A stretch of DNA of 64,000 nt. It comes from Bradyrhizobium sp. WSM3983. GTDB taxonomy: Bacteria; Pseudomonadota; Alphaproteobacteria; Rhizobiales; Xanthobacteraceae. Of the stretch, positions 41,061-49,254 are shown piece after piece. The stretch lies in assembly GCF_000473045.1 (NCBI RefSeq), contig NZ_AXAY01000031.1:1-64000 (forward strand). Direction: 5' to 3'. Under the pieces are notes generated by a model, which did no database searches, was not told where the DNA came from, and saw nothing but the letters and a program-made list of their open reading frames with translations. The translations under genes and the position numbers were made by a program. How positions within the stretch are numbered: the stretch's first letter is position 1; every line of letters begins with the position of its first letter.

Positions 41061-42263
41061 TCAGGCTGCGGGGCGGATCAGGCTGCGGTGATGCGGCGGC
41101 AGCGGCCGGGACAGCGTGGTGATCAGCTCCTGGATCGAACTCAAATTATGTACCGGGCGGAATTCGTCAACGTGCGGGAGCATCATTTTGATGCCCTGAG
41201 CCTTGGCCTCGAAGCCGCCGAACCGCAGCAAGGGATTGAGCCAGATCAGCCGCCGGCAGGAGCGGTGCAGCCGGTCCATCTCGAAGGCCAGCTTGGAGTC
41301 GGCCTCCCGCTCCAGCCCGTCGGAAATCAACAGCACGATGGCGCCCTGGCTCAGCACCCGCCGCGCCCACAATTTGTTGAAGTTGTGCAGCGACGCCGAG
41401 ATGCGGGTGCCGCCGGCCCAGTCCTCGACCGCCGCCGAGCAGCTTGCGAGCGCCTCGTCGGGATCGCGCTGGCGTAGCGCACGTGTCACATTGGTGAGCC
41501 GCGTGCCGAACAGGAACACCGAAACGCGCTTGCGCGCATCGCCGATGGCATGCAGGAAATGCAGGAACAGGCGGGTATACTCGCTCATCGAGCCAGAGAT
41601 GTCGAGCAGCGCCACGATCGGGGCCGGCTTCTCGATCCGCCCGAGGCGATGGATGTCGATGATGTCGCCGCCGGTGCGCAAGGACGCGCGCAACGTGCGA
41701 CGCATGTCGAGCCGCAGGCCGCGCGGATCGGGCTGGTGCCGGCGCGTCAGCAGCTCCGCCTGCGGCAGCCGCATCTTCTCGATCGCGCGGAGCGCCTCGG
41801 CGATCTCGGCGGCGCTCATCTGCGCAAAATCCTTCTTCTGAAGGATCTCCTTGTCGGAGACCGACAGGCGCAGATCCTGCTCCTGGTGCTGCTGCGTCTC
41901 CGTCATCCGCGGCTGCGTCATCGCCTCCTGGACGCGGCGCGCGGCGGCCGGCGGTTTTTTCTTGGCGCCATCCGGCAGCGGCACCGAATCCAGCATGTGC
42001 TTCCACTCTTCGGAGGCACGGAAGAACAGGTTGAAGGCCTGCTTGAAGATCAGCGCATGCTCATGGCGCATGACGAAGATCGACTCCAGCGCGGTGAAGA
42101 CGTCGGCGCGGCTGCCGATGTCGATCACCTGCAGCGCGTTCATGGCATCGATCACCGCGCCCGGGCCGACCGGCATGCCGGTCGCACGCAGCGCACGGGC
42201 AAAGCCGACGATGTTGTCAGCGAATTGCTCGGTCTGCTCGGGCGCCAGGTGGTTGATGGCCAT
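41061..42263 (-). CDS. CoxE-like VWA-domain protein
   Basis: 400 residues. The N-terminal helical region (with GFARALRATGMPVGPGAVIDAM) leads to a von Willebrand A domain with the metal-ion site IVALLDISGSMSEYTRLFLHF (DxSxS) and VLLISDGLEREADSKL. CoxE acts with the AAA ATPase CoxD, encoded upstream, in maturing the Mo-Cu or Mo site of CO dehydrogenase in known systems. A REP-like pair sits in the gap between the two genes. Length and domain order are normal for the family. Confidence 0.9.
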   Translation of the reverse strand: MAINHLAPEQTEQFADNIVGFARALRATGMPVGPGAVIDAMNALQVIDIGSRADVFTALESIFVMRHEHALIFKQAFNLFFRASEEWKHMLDSVPLPDGAKKKPPAAARRVQEAMTQPRMTETQQHQEQDLRLSVSDKEILQKKDFAQMSAAEIAEALRAIEKMRLPQAELLTRRHQPDPRGLRLDMRRTLRASLRTGGDIIDIHRLGRIEKPAPIVALLDISGSMSEYTRLFLHFLHAIGDARKRVSVFLFGTRLTNVTRALRQRDPDEALASCSAAVEDWAGGTRISASLHNFNKLWARRVLSQGAIVLLISDGLEREADSKLAFEMDRLHRSCRRLIWLNPLLRFGGFEAKAQGIKMMLPHVDEFRPVHNLSSIQELITTLSRPLPPHHRSLIRPAA

Positions 42264-42284
42264 GGTCTCGTATCCATCCCCTTA

Positions 42285-42391
42285 TCATTCCGGGGCGCGC
42301 CCTCTTGGGCGCGAGCCCGGAATCCATTCATCCACCGTCGCCGCTGCACAATGGATTCCGGGCTCGCGCTACGCGCGCCCCGGAACGACGA
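42285..42391. repeat. Gene-less inverted pair of REP-like units (family A) inside the cox-type cluster
   Basis: The left unit 42285-42328 runs from TCATTCCGGGG to CCCGGAATCCATT. The right unit 42350-42391 is inverted, from AATGGATTCCGGG to CCCCGGAACGACGA. Outer and inner tips match those boxing the GIY-YIG gene (881-1283), but the centre is only 21 bases. Confidence 0.88.
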
Positions 42392-42407
42392 GTTAGACGC
42401 GCGGGCG

Positions 42408-43316
42408 TCAATTCTCGCTCGTCGCTTCCTTCAGCACCTTCTGCAAGGTGTCGCCCTGCATTCGCGTGATGTCGTCCTGGTACTTGAGCAGCGCGCCCAG
42501 CGTATCGCCGACCACTTGGGGCGTCAGCGAGCGGGCGTCGAGCTCGGACAGAGCGGTGGCCCAGTCGATGGTCTCGGCGACACCCGGCGACTTGTAGAAG
42601 TCCTGGTTGCGCAGCGCCTGCACGAAGCGCACCACCTGCTGCGACAGCTTTGCCGAGATGCCCGGCACGCGCGACTTGACGATCGCGAGCTCGCGGTCGG
42701 CGGCGGGATAATCGACCCAGTGATAGAGACAGCGCCGCTTCAGCGCGTCGTGAATCTCGCGGGTGCGGTTGGAGGTGATGATGACGATCGGCGGATGCGG
42801 CGCCTTCACGGTGCCGAATTCGGGGATCGTCACCTGGAAGTCGCTGAGGATTTCCAGGAGATACGCCTCGAACGCCTCGTCGGCACGGTCGAGCTCGTCG
42901 ATCAGCAGCACCGGCGGACCGGCGACGTCGGGCTCCAGCGCCTGCAGCAGCGGCCGCTTGATCATGTAGCGGTCGGCGAAGATGTCGCTCGAGAGCTGAT
43001 CGCGATCGGTGTCACCGGCGGCTTCCGCCATCCGGATCGCGATCATCTGTGCGGCGCTGTTCCACTCATAGACCGCGGAGGCGACGTCGAGACCTTCATA
43101 GCACTGCAGGCGGATCAGCTTCCGCCCCAGCGCAGCCGACAGCACTTTTGCGATCTCAGTCTTGCCGACGCCGGCCTCGCCTTCGAGGAACAGCGGCCGG
43201 CCCATGCGCAGCGAGAGATACGTCACCGTCGCCAGCGACCGCTCGGCGAGATAGCCGCGCGAGGTCAAAAGTTCGAGCATCGCGTCGACCGATGCCGGCA
43301 AGGTCACTGAAGTCAT
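42408..43316 (-). CDS. CoxD-like MoxR-type AAA+ ATPase
   Basis: 302 residues. Walker A is FLEGEAGVGKTEIAKVLS, Walker B is PPVLLIDELDRADEAFEAY, and the sensor-1 region is PIVIITSNRTREIHDALKRRC. This is the MoxR branch of AAA+ proteins; CoxD is the chaperone-like member that helps build the active site of CO dehydrogenase. It precedes the CoxE-like VWA gene, the usual partner, and follows the CoxM-like FAD subunit by 61 bases. Call is secure at the family level; the client enzyme is the unknown. Confidence 0.92.
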   Translation of the reverse strand: MTSVTLPASVDAMLELLTSRGYLAERSLATVTYLSLRMGRPLFLEGEAGVGKTEIAKVLSAALGRKLIRLQCYEGLDVASAVYEWNSAAQMIAIRMAEAAGDTDRDQLSSDIFADRYMIKRPLLQALEPDVAGPPVLLIDELDRADEAFEAYLLEILSDFQVTIPEFGTVKAPHPPIVIITSNRTREIHDALKRRCLYHWVDYPAADRELAIVKSRVPGISAKLSQQVVRFVQALRNQDFYKSPGVAETIDWATALSELDARSLTPQVVGDTLGALLKYQDDITRMQGDTLQKVLKEATSEN

Positions 43317-43377
43317 GAAAGAGCCAGTCTCGCTACGTCCCTACAAGGGACAAGTTTGGCCGAGGTGTGAGGTTCAC

Positions 43378-44184
43378 TCACTCCTTGGCGTTGGCGGCGT
43401 CGAGGGCGCGCCGCGTCAGCACGCCGATGAGATGCGCGCGGTATTCAGCGCTGCCATGGATGTCGCTGTTGAGCCCGTCCGCCGGCACCTCGATGCCTTC
43501 CAGAGCCTTCGAAGCGAAACGCTTCTTCAGCGCTTCCTCGAACGCCTCGACGCGGAACACACCGTCCGAGCCCGCGCCGGTGACGGCGACGCGCACGTCC
43601 GACGGACGCCGCGCCACGAACACGCCGACCAGCGCGTAGCGCGAGGCCTGGTTGCGGAACTTGATGTAGGCCGCCTTCTTCGGCAGCGGGAACATCACCT
43701 TGGTGATGATCTCATCGGCTTCCAGCGCAGTCGAGAACAGGCCGTGGAAATACTCTTCCGCCTTGAGGCGGCGCTTGTTGGTGACGATGGTCGCGCCCAG
43801 CGCCAGCACCGCGGCCGGATAATCCGCCGTCGGGTCGTTGTTGGCGAGCGAGCCGCCGATCGTGCCCTTGTGGCGCACGGCGGGATCGCCGATCTGGCTG
43901 GCGAGATCGGCCAGTGCCGGAATGGCCTCGCCGACGATCGCAGAGCTTGCGACCTCGGCATGCTTGGCGGTCGCGCCGATCACCAGCGAACGGCCCTTCA
44001 TCTCGATCGTGTTCAGCCCCTCGATATGGGAGAGGTCGACCAGATGCGGGGGGCTCGCGAGCCGCTGCTTCATGACCGGAATCAGCGTGTGACCGCCGGC
44101 GATCACCTTGGCGTCTTCGTTCTTCACCAGGAGATTGGCGGCCTGCCGGACGGTCCCGGGGCGATGGTATTTGAATTCGTACAT
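43378..44184 (-). CDS. CoxM-like FAD-binding subunit of a molybdenum hydroxylase
   Basis: 268 residues. FAD-binding motifs are KVIAGGHTLIPVMKQRL and GTIGGSLANNDPTADYPAAVLALGA, and the C-terminal domain follows from about residue 170. This subunit of xanthine/CO dehydrogenase-type enzymes passes electrons from the iron-sulfur subunit to the acceptor. The 2Fe-2S subunit is encoded 30 bases upstream. The third, molybdenum-binding large subunit is not found anywhere in the window, so the holoenzyme must use one encoded elsewhere or this is a remnant. Confidence 0.92.
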   Translation of the reverse strand: MYEFKYHRPGTVRQAANLLVKNEDAKVIAGGHTLIPVMKQRLASPPHLVDLSHIEGLNTIEMKGRSLVIGATAKHAEVASSAIVGEAIPALADLASQIGDPAVRHKGTIGGSLANNDPTADYPAAVLALGATIVTNKRRLKAEEYFHGLFSTALEADEIITKVMFPLPKKAAYIKFRNQASRYALVGVFVARRPSDVRVAVTGAGSDGVFRVEAFEEALKKRFASKALEGIEVPADGLNSDIHGSAEYRAHLIGVLTRRALDAANAKE

Positions 44185-44214
44185 TGGGGTGTCCTGATCG
44201 CGGAGGGCGCGCGG

Positions 44215-44700
<486 letters not shown>

Positions 44701-44783
44701 AAGCACTCTCTATCAGCGCCCCGACGGGTCCCGTCGAAGCGGTTCTTTTTATAATTATTCCAACCCATCATATGGACCATTAT

Positions 44784-44809
44784 CGCCGGGGGCAATATTG
44801 CCCCGGGCG
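44784..44809. promoter_or_regulatory. 26-bp near-perfect palindrome upstream of coxS
   Basis: The core GGGGCAATATTGCCCC (44789-44804) is perfect, and the dyad extends to 26 bases with one mismatched pair. It lies in the 154-base gap between the CoxG-like and CoxS-like genes. It could be an operator or a hairpin ending the CoxG transcript; no T-run follows on the minus strand. Confidence 0.5.
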
Positions 44810-44854
44810 CAAGGTGCCATGACGAAAAGCACTATGCTCAAGGTATTTGGGCGT

Positions 44855-45301
44855 TCAGCCCTGTACCGCCTTGGCGAAATTCGCGAAAAACTCGTCGGCC
44901 AGCTTCTTGGCCGTGCCGTTGATCAGGCGCTGGCCAAGCTGCGCCAACTTGCCGCCGATCTGCGCCTCGACGTCATAGGACAACAGCGTGCCGCCGTCCT
45001 TCTCCGCGAGCTTGACCACCGCGCCGCCCTTGGCGAAGCCGGCGACCCCGCCCTCGCCCTCGCCGGAGATCTTGTAACCGTTCGGCGCGTCGAGATCGCT
45101 CAGCGTCACCTTGCCCTTGAAGCGCGCCGAGACCGGGCCGACCTTCATCTTTGCGGTGGCGCGGAAGCCGCCGTCATCGGTCTTCTCCAGCTCCTCGCAG
45201 CCGGGGATGCAGGCCTTCAGCACCGCGGGATCGTTGAGCTTCTCCCACACAGCCTCGCGCGGCGCCGCAAGCTGGACTTCGCCGTTCATTGTCATGGCCA
45301 T
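44855..45301 (-). CDS. CoxG-like SRPBCC protein
   Basis: 148 residues. The start MNGEVQLAAPREAVWEKLND and the central IPGCEELEKTD, then GVAGFAKGGAVVKLAE, are the CoxG/carbon-monoxide dehydrogenase subunit G pattern. CoxG anchors or helps recruit CO dehydrogenase to the membrane in known systems. Its presence with CoxD, CoxE, CoxM and CoxS indicates a CO-dehydrogenase-like enzyme, though such clusters also serve other molybdenum hydroxylases. An ATG two codons further in is an alternative start. It is divergent from pcaB with a gap of 186 bases. Confidence 0.92.
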   Translation of the reverse strand: MAMTMNGEVQLAAPREAVWEKLNDPAVLKACIPGCEELEKTDDGGFRATAKMKVGPVSARFKGKVTLSDLDAPNGYKISGEGEGGVAGFAKGGAVVKLAEKDGGTLLSYDVEAQIGGKLAQLGQRLINGTAKKLADEFFANFAKAVQG

Positions 45302-45487
45302 GGGGCTTCTCCCGGGATATCAGACTTGGATCGCATCAGAATAATAATGCTCAAGTAACGCACGGAGGCCGCAAAGGAAAGAGCAGCCCCCCGGTCACGT
45401 GCAATGCATATTCGCACCTGCAAAATGTCTGGTGCGGTCGGTCAGGGATTGGCAGAGCCGAAGCATGGTGATTAGGTCCGGCGCAAC

Positions 45488-46843
45488 ATGAGCACAGCCC
45501 TCTCCCCCCTGCTTGCGCCGATGCTGTCGAGCGCAGCCATGCGTGCCGTCTGCGACGACCGGTCCACGCTCCAGAACATGCTCGATTTCGAGGCAGCCCT
45601 GGCCCGGGCCGAGGCGGCCACGGGCGTGATTCCGAAGGCTGCGGTGGGCCCGATCGAAGCCGCCTGCAAGGCTGATTCCCTCGATATGGCTGCGCTGGCC
45701 GAGGCCGCGACCCGGTCGGGCAATCTCGCGATCCCCCTGGTCAAGATGCTGACCGCCAATGTCGGCAAGGCCGACAGCGAGGCCGCGCGCTACGTGCATT
45801 GGGGTGCGACCAGCCAGGACGTCATCGACACCGCGACCATGCTGACGCTGCGTGCTGCAATCGACGCGCTGGATGTCGACCTCAGCCGCGCCATCAAGGG
45901 CTTTGCTGCACTCGCCCGCGGCCATCGCAACACCGCGATGGTGGCACGGACCTGGCTTCAGCATGCGCTGCCGATGCCGTTCGGATTGAAGGTCGCCGAA
46001 TACGCCGCGAGCCTCGCCCGCGCCCGCTGCCGTCTGCGGCGGCTCCGCCGCGAAGGCCTCGCCCTGCAATTCGGCGGAGCCGCCGGCACGCTCGCCGCGC
46101 TCGGCGACAACGGGCTCGACGTGGCCGAAGGGCTGGCACAGGAGCTGAACCTGCCGCTCCCCGAAGCGCCCTGGCATACCCATCGCGACCGCATCGCGGA
46201 GGCCGCCTCACACTTTGCGATTCTCGCCGGAAGCTGCGGCAAGATCGCGCGCGACGTCTCGCTGATGATGCAGACCGATGTCGGCGAGGCGTTCGAGCCC
46301 GCCGGCGAAGGCCGCGGCGGCTCCTCGACCATGCCGCACAAGCGCAACCCGGTCGCAGCCGCAAGCGCCCTCGGCTGCGCGACCATGGCGCCGCAGCTCG
46401 CCGCGACGATTTTGGCAGCCCAGGTGCAAGACCACGAGCGTAGCGCCGGCCCCTGGCATGCGGAATGGCCGACGCTGCCGCAATTGATGCTGGTCACCTC
46501 GGGCGCGCTCGCGGCCGTCGTGGACATCGCGGAAGGGCTGGAGGTCGATGCCGTGCGCATGCGCAGCAATCTCGATGCAACACACGGGCTGATCATGGCG
46601 GAAGCCGTCACCTTTGCGCTCGCCGACAAGATCGGCAAGAGCGATGCCCATCATCTCATCGAGGCCGCGAGCAAGCGCGCGGTTGCCGAGAGGAAACATC
46701 TGCGCGAAATTCTCGCCGCCGATTCGCAGGTCACTGCGCATCTGACGCCTGAGAAAATAACGGCATTATTTGAGCCGATGGCCTATCAAGGGGCCTCGCA
46801 GGCCTTGATCGACCGGCTGCTCGACAGCCTCGACCGCGAATAG
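45488..46843 (+). CDS. pcaB: 3-carboxy-cis,cis-muconate cycloisomerase
   Basis: 451 residues of the fumarase/aspartase superfamily. The signature GGSSTMPHKRNPVAAASAL is clear and VHWGATSQDVIDTATMLTLR carries the conserved active-site residues. Length and the N-terminal pattern fit PcaB, which turns 3-carboxymuconate into the carboxymuconolactone in the protocatechuate branch of the beta-ketoadipate pathway. It is followed by pcaD (15-base gap) and pcaC, giving three consecutive steps in order. The ring-cleaving pcaHG genes are not in the window. Confidence 0.93.
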   Translation: MSTALSPLLAPMLSSAAMRAVCDDRSTLQNMLDFEAALARAEAATGVIPKAAVGPIEAACKADSLDMAALAEAATRSGNLAIPLVKMLTANVGKADSEAARYVHWGATSQDVIDTATMLTLRAAIDALDVDLSRAIKGFAALARGHRNTAMVARTWLQHALPMPFGLKVAEYAASLARARCRLRRLRREGLALQFGGAAGTLAALGDNGLDVAEGLAQELNLPLPEAPWHTHRDRIAEAASHFAILAGSCGKIARDVSLMMQTDVGEAFEPAGEGRGGSSTMPHKRNPVAAASALGCATMAPQLAATILAAQVQDHERSAGPWHAEWPTLPQLMLVTSGALAAVVDIAEGLEVDAVRMRSNLDATHGLIMAEAVTFALADKIGKSDAHHLIEAASKRAVAERKHLREILAADSQVTAHLTPEKITALFEPMAYQGASQALIDRLLDSLDRE

Positions 46844-46858
46844 ATACGGAGACGCCGC

Positions 46859-47641
46859 ATGCCCATGATCGATGCCGACGGTTGCCTGATCAACGTCTCC
46901 GTCGAGGGCCGCGACGGCGGGCCGACCCTGATGCTCTCCAATTCGCTCGGCTGCACGCTGCAGATGTGGGAGCCGCAGATGAAGGCGCTGACGCAGGTGT
47001 TCCGCGTCATCCGCTACGACCGCCGCGGCCATGGCAAGTCCAACGTTCCGCCCGCCCCCTATACGCTGGAACGCTTCGGCCGCGACGTGCTCGCGATCCT
47101 CGACGATCTCAACATCGAGAAGGTGCATTGGTGCGGCCTGTCGATGGGCGGCATGGTCGGGCAATGGCTGGGCGCGAATGCGCCGGAGCGCTTCGGCAAG
47201 CTCATCCTCGCCAACACTTCCTGCTACTATGCCGAGCCGACCAAATGGCTGGAGCGCATCGACGCCGTGAAGAAAGGCGGCATCGCCGCGGTCGCCGATG
47301 CCGTGATCGCGGGCTGGCTGACGCAGGATTTTCGCGAGCGTGAGCCCGACATCACCGCCAGGATGAAGGCGATGCTGCTCGCCACCCCGGTCGAAGGCTA
47401 TCTGGCCTGCTGCGAGGCGCTCTCAACGCTCGACCAGCGCGCCCTGCTGCCTGACATCAAGAGCCCGACACTGGTGATCGCCGGCCGCCACGACATGGCG
47501 ACGCCGATCTCCGCTGGCGAACTGATCCGCTCGAACATTCCCGGCGCTAGCATGACCATCATCGACGCCGCTCACATTTCCAATGTCGAGCAGCCGCACG
47601 CGTTCACCGACGCAGTGGTGGGATTCCTGACGCAACGCTGA
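46859..47641 (+). CDS. pcaD: 3-oxoadipate enol-lactonase
   Basis: 260 residues, alpha/beta hydrolase fold. NSLGCTLQMWEPQM includes the oxyanion region, VHWCGLSMGGMVGQWLG has the nucleophile Ser in GLSMGG, and the catalytic Asp and His are in VIAGRHDMATP and DAAHISNVEQP. The sequence is typical of PcaD, which opens the enol-lactone to 3-oxoadipate. It starts 15 bases after pcaB and is followed by pcaC after a solo REP-like palindrome. The two neighbours make the assignment firm. Confidence 0.93.
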   Translation: MPMIDADGCLINVSVEGRDGGPTLMLSNSLGCTLQMWEPQMKALTQVFRVIRYDRRGHGKSNVPPAPYTLERFGRDVLAILDDLNIEKVHWCGLSMGGMVGQWLGANAPERFGKLILANTSCYYAEPTKWLERIDAVKKGGIAAVADAVIAGWLTQDFREREPDITARMKAMLLATPVEGYLACCEALSTLDQRALLPDIKSPTLVIAGRHDMATPISAGELIRSNIPGASMTIIDAAHISNVEQPHAFTDAVVGFLTQR

Positions 47642-47652
47642 TTGCTATCGTC

Positions 47653-47692
47653 GTCATTCCGGGACGCCTCGAAGAGGCGAACCCGGAATGAC
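47653..47692. repeat. Solo REP-like palindrome (family A) between pcaD and pcaC
   Basis: Perfect 11-bp outer arms GTCATTCCGGG and CCCGGAATGAC enclose an inner GCCTC/GAGGC stem. It is related to the units at 881, 1231 and 42285. It lies 18 bases upstream of the pcaC start and could form an mRNA hairpin between the two genes. Confidence 0.88.
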
Positions 47693-47710
47693 TGATCCGG
47701 AGGAAACAAC

Positions 47711-48103
47711 ATGGACGACCAGAAGCGCCGCGATGCCGGCATGAACGTGCGCCGAAAAGTGCTGGGCAATGCCTGGGTCGACAAGTCGATCGCCAACCGT
47801 AACGCCTTCAACACCGACTTCCAGGACATGATCACACGCTACGCCTGGGGCGAGATCTGGACGCGGCCGCATTTCGACGAACGCACGCGGCGGGTTCTGG
47901 TGATCGGCACCATGGTCGCGCTCGGGCAATGGGACGAATTCCGCCTCCACGTGCGCGCGGCGCTGGCCGAGGGCAGCTTCAACCCCGACGACATCAAGGA
48001 AATTTTGTTGCAGCAGGCGATCTATTGCGGCGTGCCGGCGGCAAACCACGCCGTCAAGGAGGCCTCAGCGATTGTGCAGGAGCTCGGCCTGCTCAAGACC
48101 TAG
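47711..48103 (+). CDS. pcaC: 4-carboxymuconolactone decarboxylase
   Basis: 130 residues, the usual PcaC length. The helical carboxymuconolactone-decarboxylase fold shows RRKVLGNAWVDKSIANRNAF at the start and GTMVALGQWDEFRLHVRAAL, then GVPAANHAVKEA near the end. It makes the enol-lactone that PcaD opens. Gene order is B-D-C, so enzymatic order is not kept but all three steps are present. Its last 39 bases overlap the 3' end of a convergent membrane-protein gene. Confidence 0.95.
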   Translation: MDDQKRRDAGMNVRRKVLGNAWVDKSIANRNAFNTDFQDMITRYAWGEIWTRPHFDERTRRVLVIGTMVALGQWDEFRLHVRAALAEGSFNPDDIKEILLQQAIYCGVPAANHAVKEASAIVQELGLLKT

Positions 48104-48595
48104 CGGCGCGGTGTCCGCGACGTCGACGATCTTTGGCGCAGCCGCCGGCCGCTCGATTACGAGCACGACCGCCGCGCCGAGCAGCAGCAGAAGCTCGGTG
48201 GCATGCAGCCGAAGCGCGGCCATCTCGGCGACCTTCGAGGCCATCACCATGCTCACAAACGAGATCACGCTGCCGATCGCCAGCGCAATGCCAAGCGCCT
48301 CGTCGCTGGCCCCGCTCTTGCGGGTGCGCGGAATGGCAAGCAGCGCGAGATAGATCGCGAAGAACGCCACCACGGTCAGCCGTCCGAGCGCCAGCAGCCA
48401 GGCGGCACGCACCGTGCTGATGCCGGACATCTGAAGCTGATCGCTGAGGAACAGCGCCACCGCGACGCTCGGCCGCTCATAGAGGCCGTGCACCGGCGCC
48501 ACCATGATGTTGAAGGCGACCATCGTCCATGCCGGAATGAAATAGGCCGCCAGCAACGCGCCGTTGACCGAGCCGATCCGCCAATTCCTGAACAT
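48065..48595 (-). CDS. Hypothetical membrane protein, four to five helices
   Basis: 176 residues from the ATG at 48595, which follows a GGGAAG site. Hydrophobic segments lie at about residues 11-36 (GALLAAYFIPAWTMVAFNIM), 60-85, 105-125 and 135-150. No family is recognised. A conserved-looking polar stretch VAPVHGLYERPSVAVAL follows the first helix. The 3' end overlaps pcaC by 39 bases on the opposite strand. It may be an uncharacterised inner-membrane protein; no functional link to the pca genes is implied by the convergent arrangement. Confidence 0.7.
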   Translation of the reverse strand: MFRNWRIGSVNGALLAAYFIPAWTMVAFNIMVAPVHGLYERPSVAVALFLSDQLQMSGISTVRAAWLLALGRLTVVAFFAIYLALLAIPRTRKSGASDEALGIALAIGSVISFVSMVMASKVAEMAALRLHATELLLLLGAAVVLVIERPAAAPKIVDVADTAPLGLEQAELLHNR

Positions 48596-48727
48596 GCCGC
48601 TTCCCGCTTCGCCTGCCACCCGCGCCTTCGACGGAAGGCTTTGCCGGGAGCTAACTCGCATCGGACTGTGGCGGCAATTTAAACCCTTTGTTTACCTTAA
48701 TCGCCCGGCTGGCCGGTTCATCCAATG

Positions 48728-48757
48728 AAAAAGGCCCCGCTTTTCGCCGGGGCCAGC
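48728..48757 (-). terminator. Rho-independent terminator of the small Gln-rich gene
   Basis: Read on the minus strand, a perfect 7-bp stem GGCCCCG/CGGGGCC is followed by TTTTT. It lies 35-65 bases downstream of the stop of the gene at 48792-48968. Confidence 0.85.
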
Positions 48758-48791
48758 TTCACTTCACAACCCTTGGTTCTCATCGGGCTCC

Positions 48792-48968
48792 CTACTTGTC
48801 CTGACCGTGCTGGCCGCCCTGCTGCTGGCCGGGCTTATCGCCCTGGCGCATCGGGTCGTCCTGCTGCTGCTGTCCGGGTTTATGCCCGCCGCCCTGCTGC
48901 TGCCCTGGGCGCTGCTGGCCGGGGCTCTGGTTTTGCTGGCCCGGATTCTGGTTCTGCTGCTTCGGCAT
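48792..48968 (-). CDS. Small Gln/Gly/Pro-rich low-complexity protein
   Basis: A 58-residue ORF beginning MPKQQNQNPGQQNQSPGQQ and ending GGQHGQDK. More than a third of residues are Gln, with repeated PGQQ units. It has an AGGGAG ribosome-binding site upstream and its own intrinsic terminator downstream, which together argue that it is a real gene. It lacks hydrophobic segments and cysteines and is expected to be disordered. The function is unknown. The opposite strand carries a longer Leu-rich frame that is only its shadow. Confidence 0.72.
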   Translation of the reverse strand: MPKQQNQNPGQQNQSPGQQRPGQQQGGGHKPGQQQQDDPMRQGDKPGQQQGGQHGQDK

Positions 48969-49254
48969 GGGGAACTCCCTTGTTGGACGTCAGTGGAAGC
49001 TAACAGCCTGCAGCCGATTTGGTTGCTGTGCGGAACCGGGTTCCTCGCAGTTGCGGGAACTGGGATATGAGATCCATAGCCGAAATGATCTCTGTACAAG
49101 CCTTTATGCCAAGGCATGGCCAGTTGCAGCCACCAGTTCCCTCCTGTTACAAAACCGTTAGAACGCTCAAGGGCTGCCGGGGCCCGAGAAGAAACTTAAA
49201 CACTCTCTCGAAGACCTCCCTTTGCGTCGCGTCAGGTTTGGGTAACGGCAGCCT

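Noticed and set aside
48725..49003. Plus-strand Leu/Ala-rich frame opposite the Gln-rich small gene
   Set aside because: The minus-strand frame has a ribosome-binding site and a correctly oriented terminator. The plus-strand product is the complement of Gln/Pro/Gly codons.
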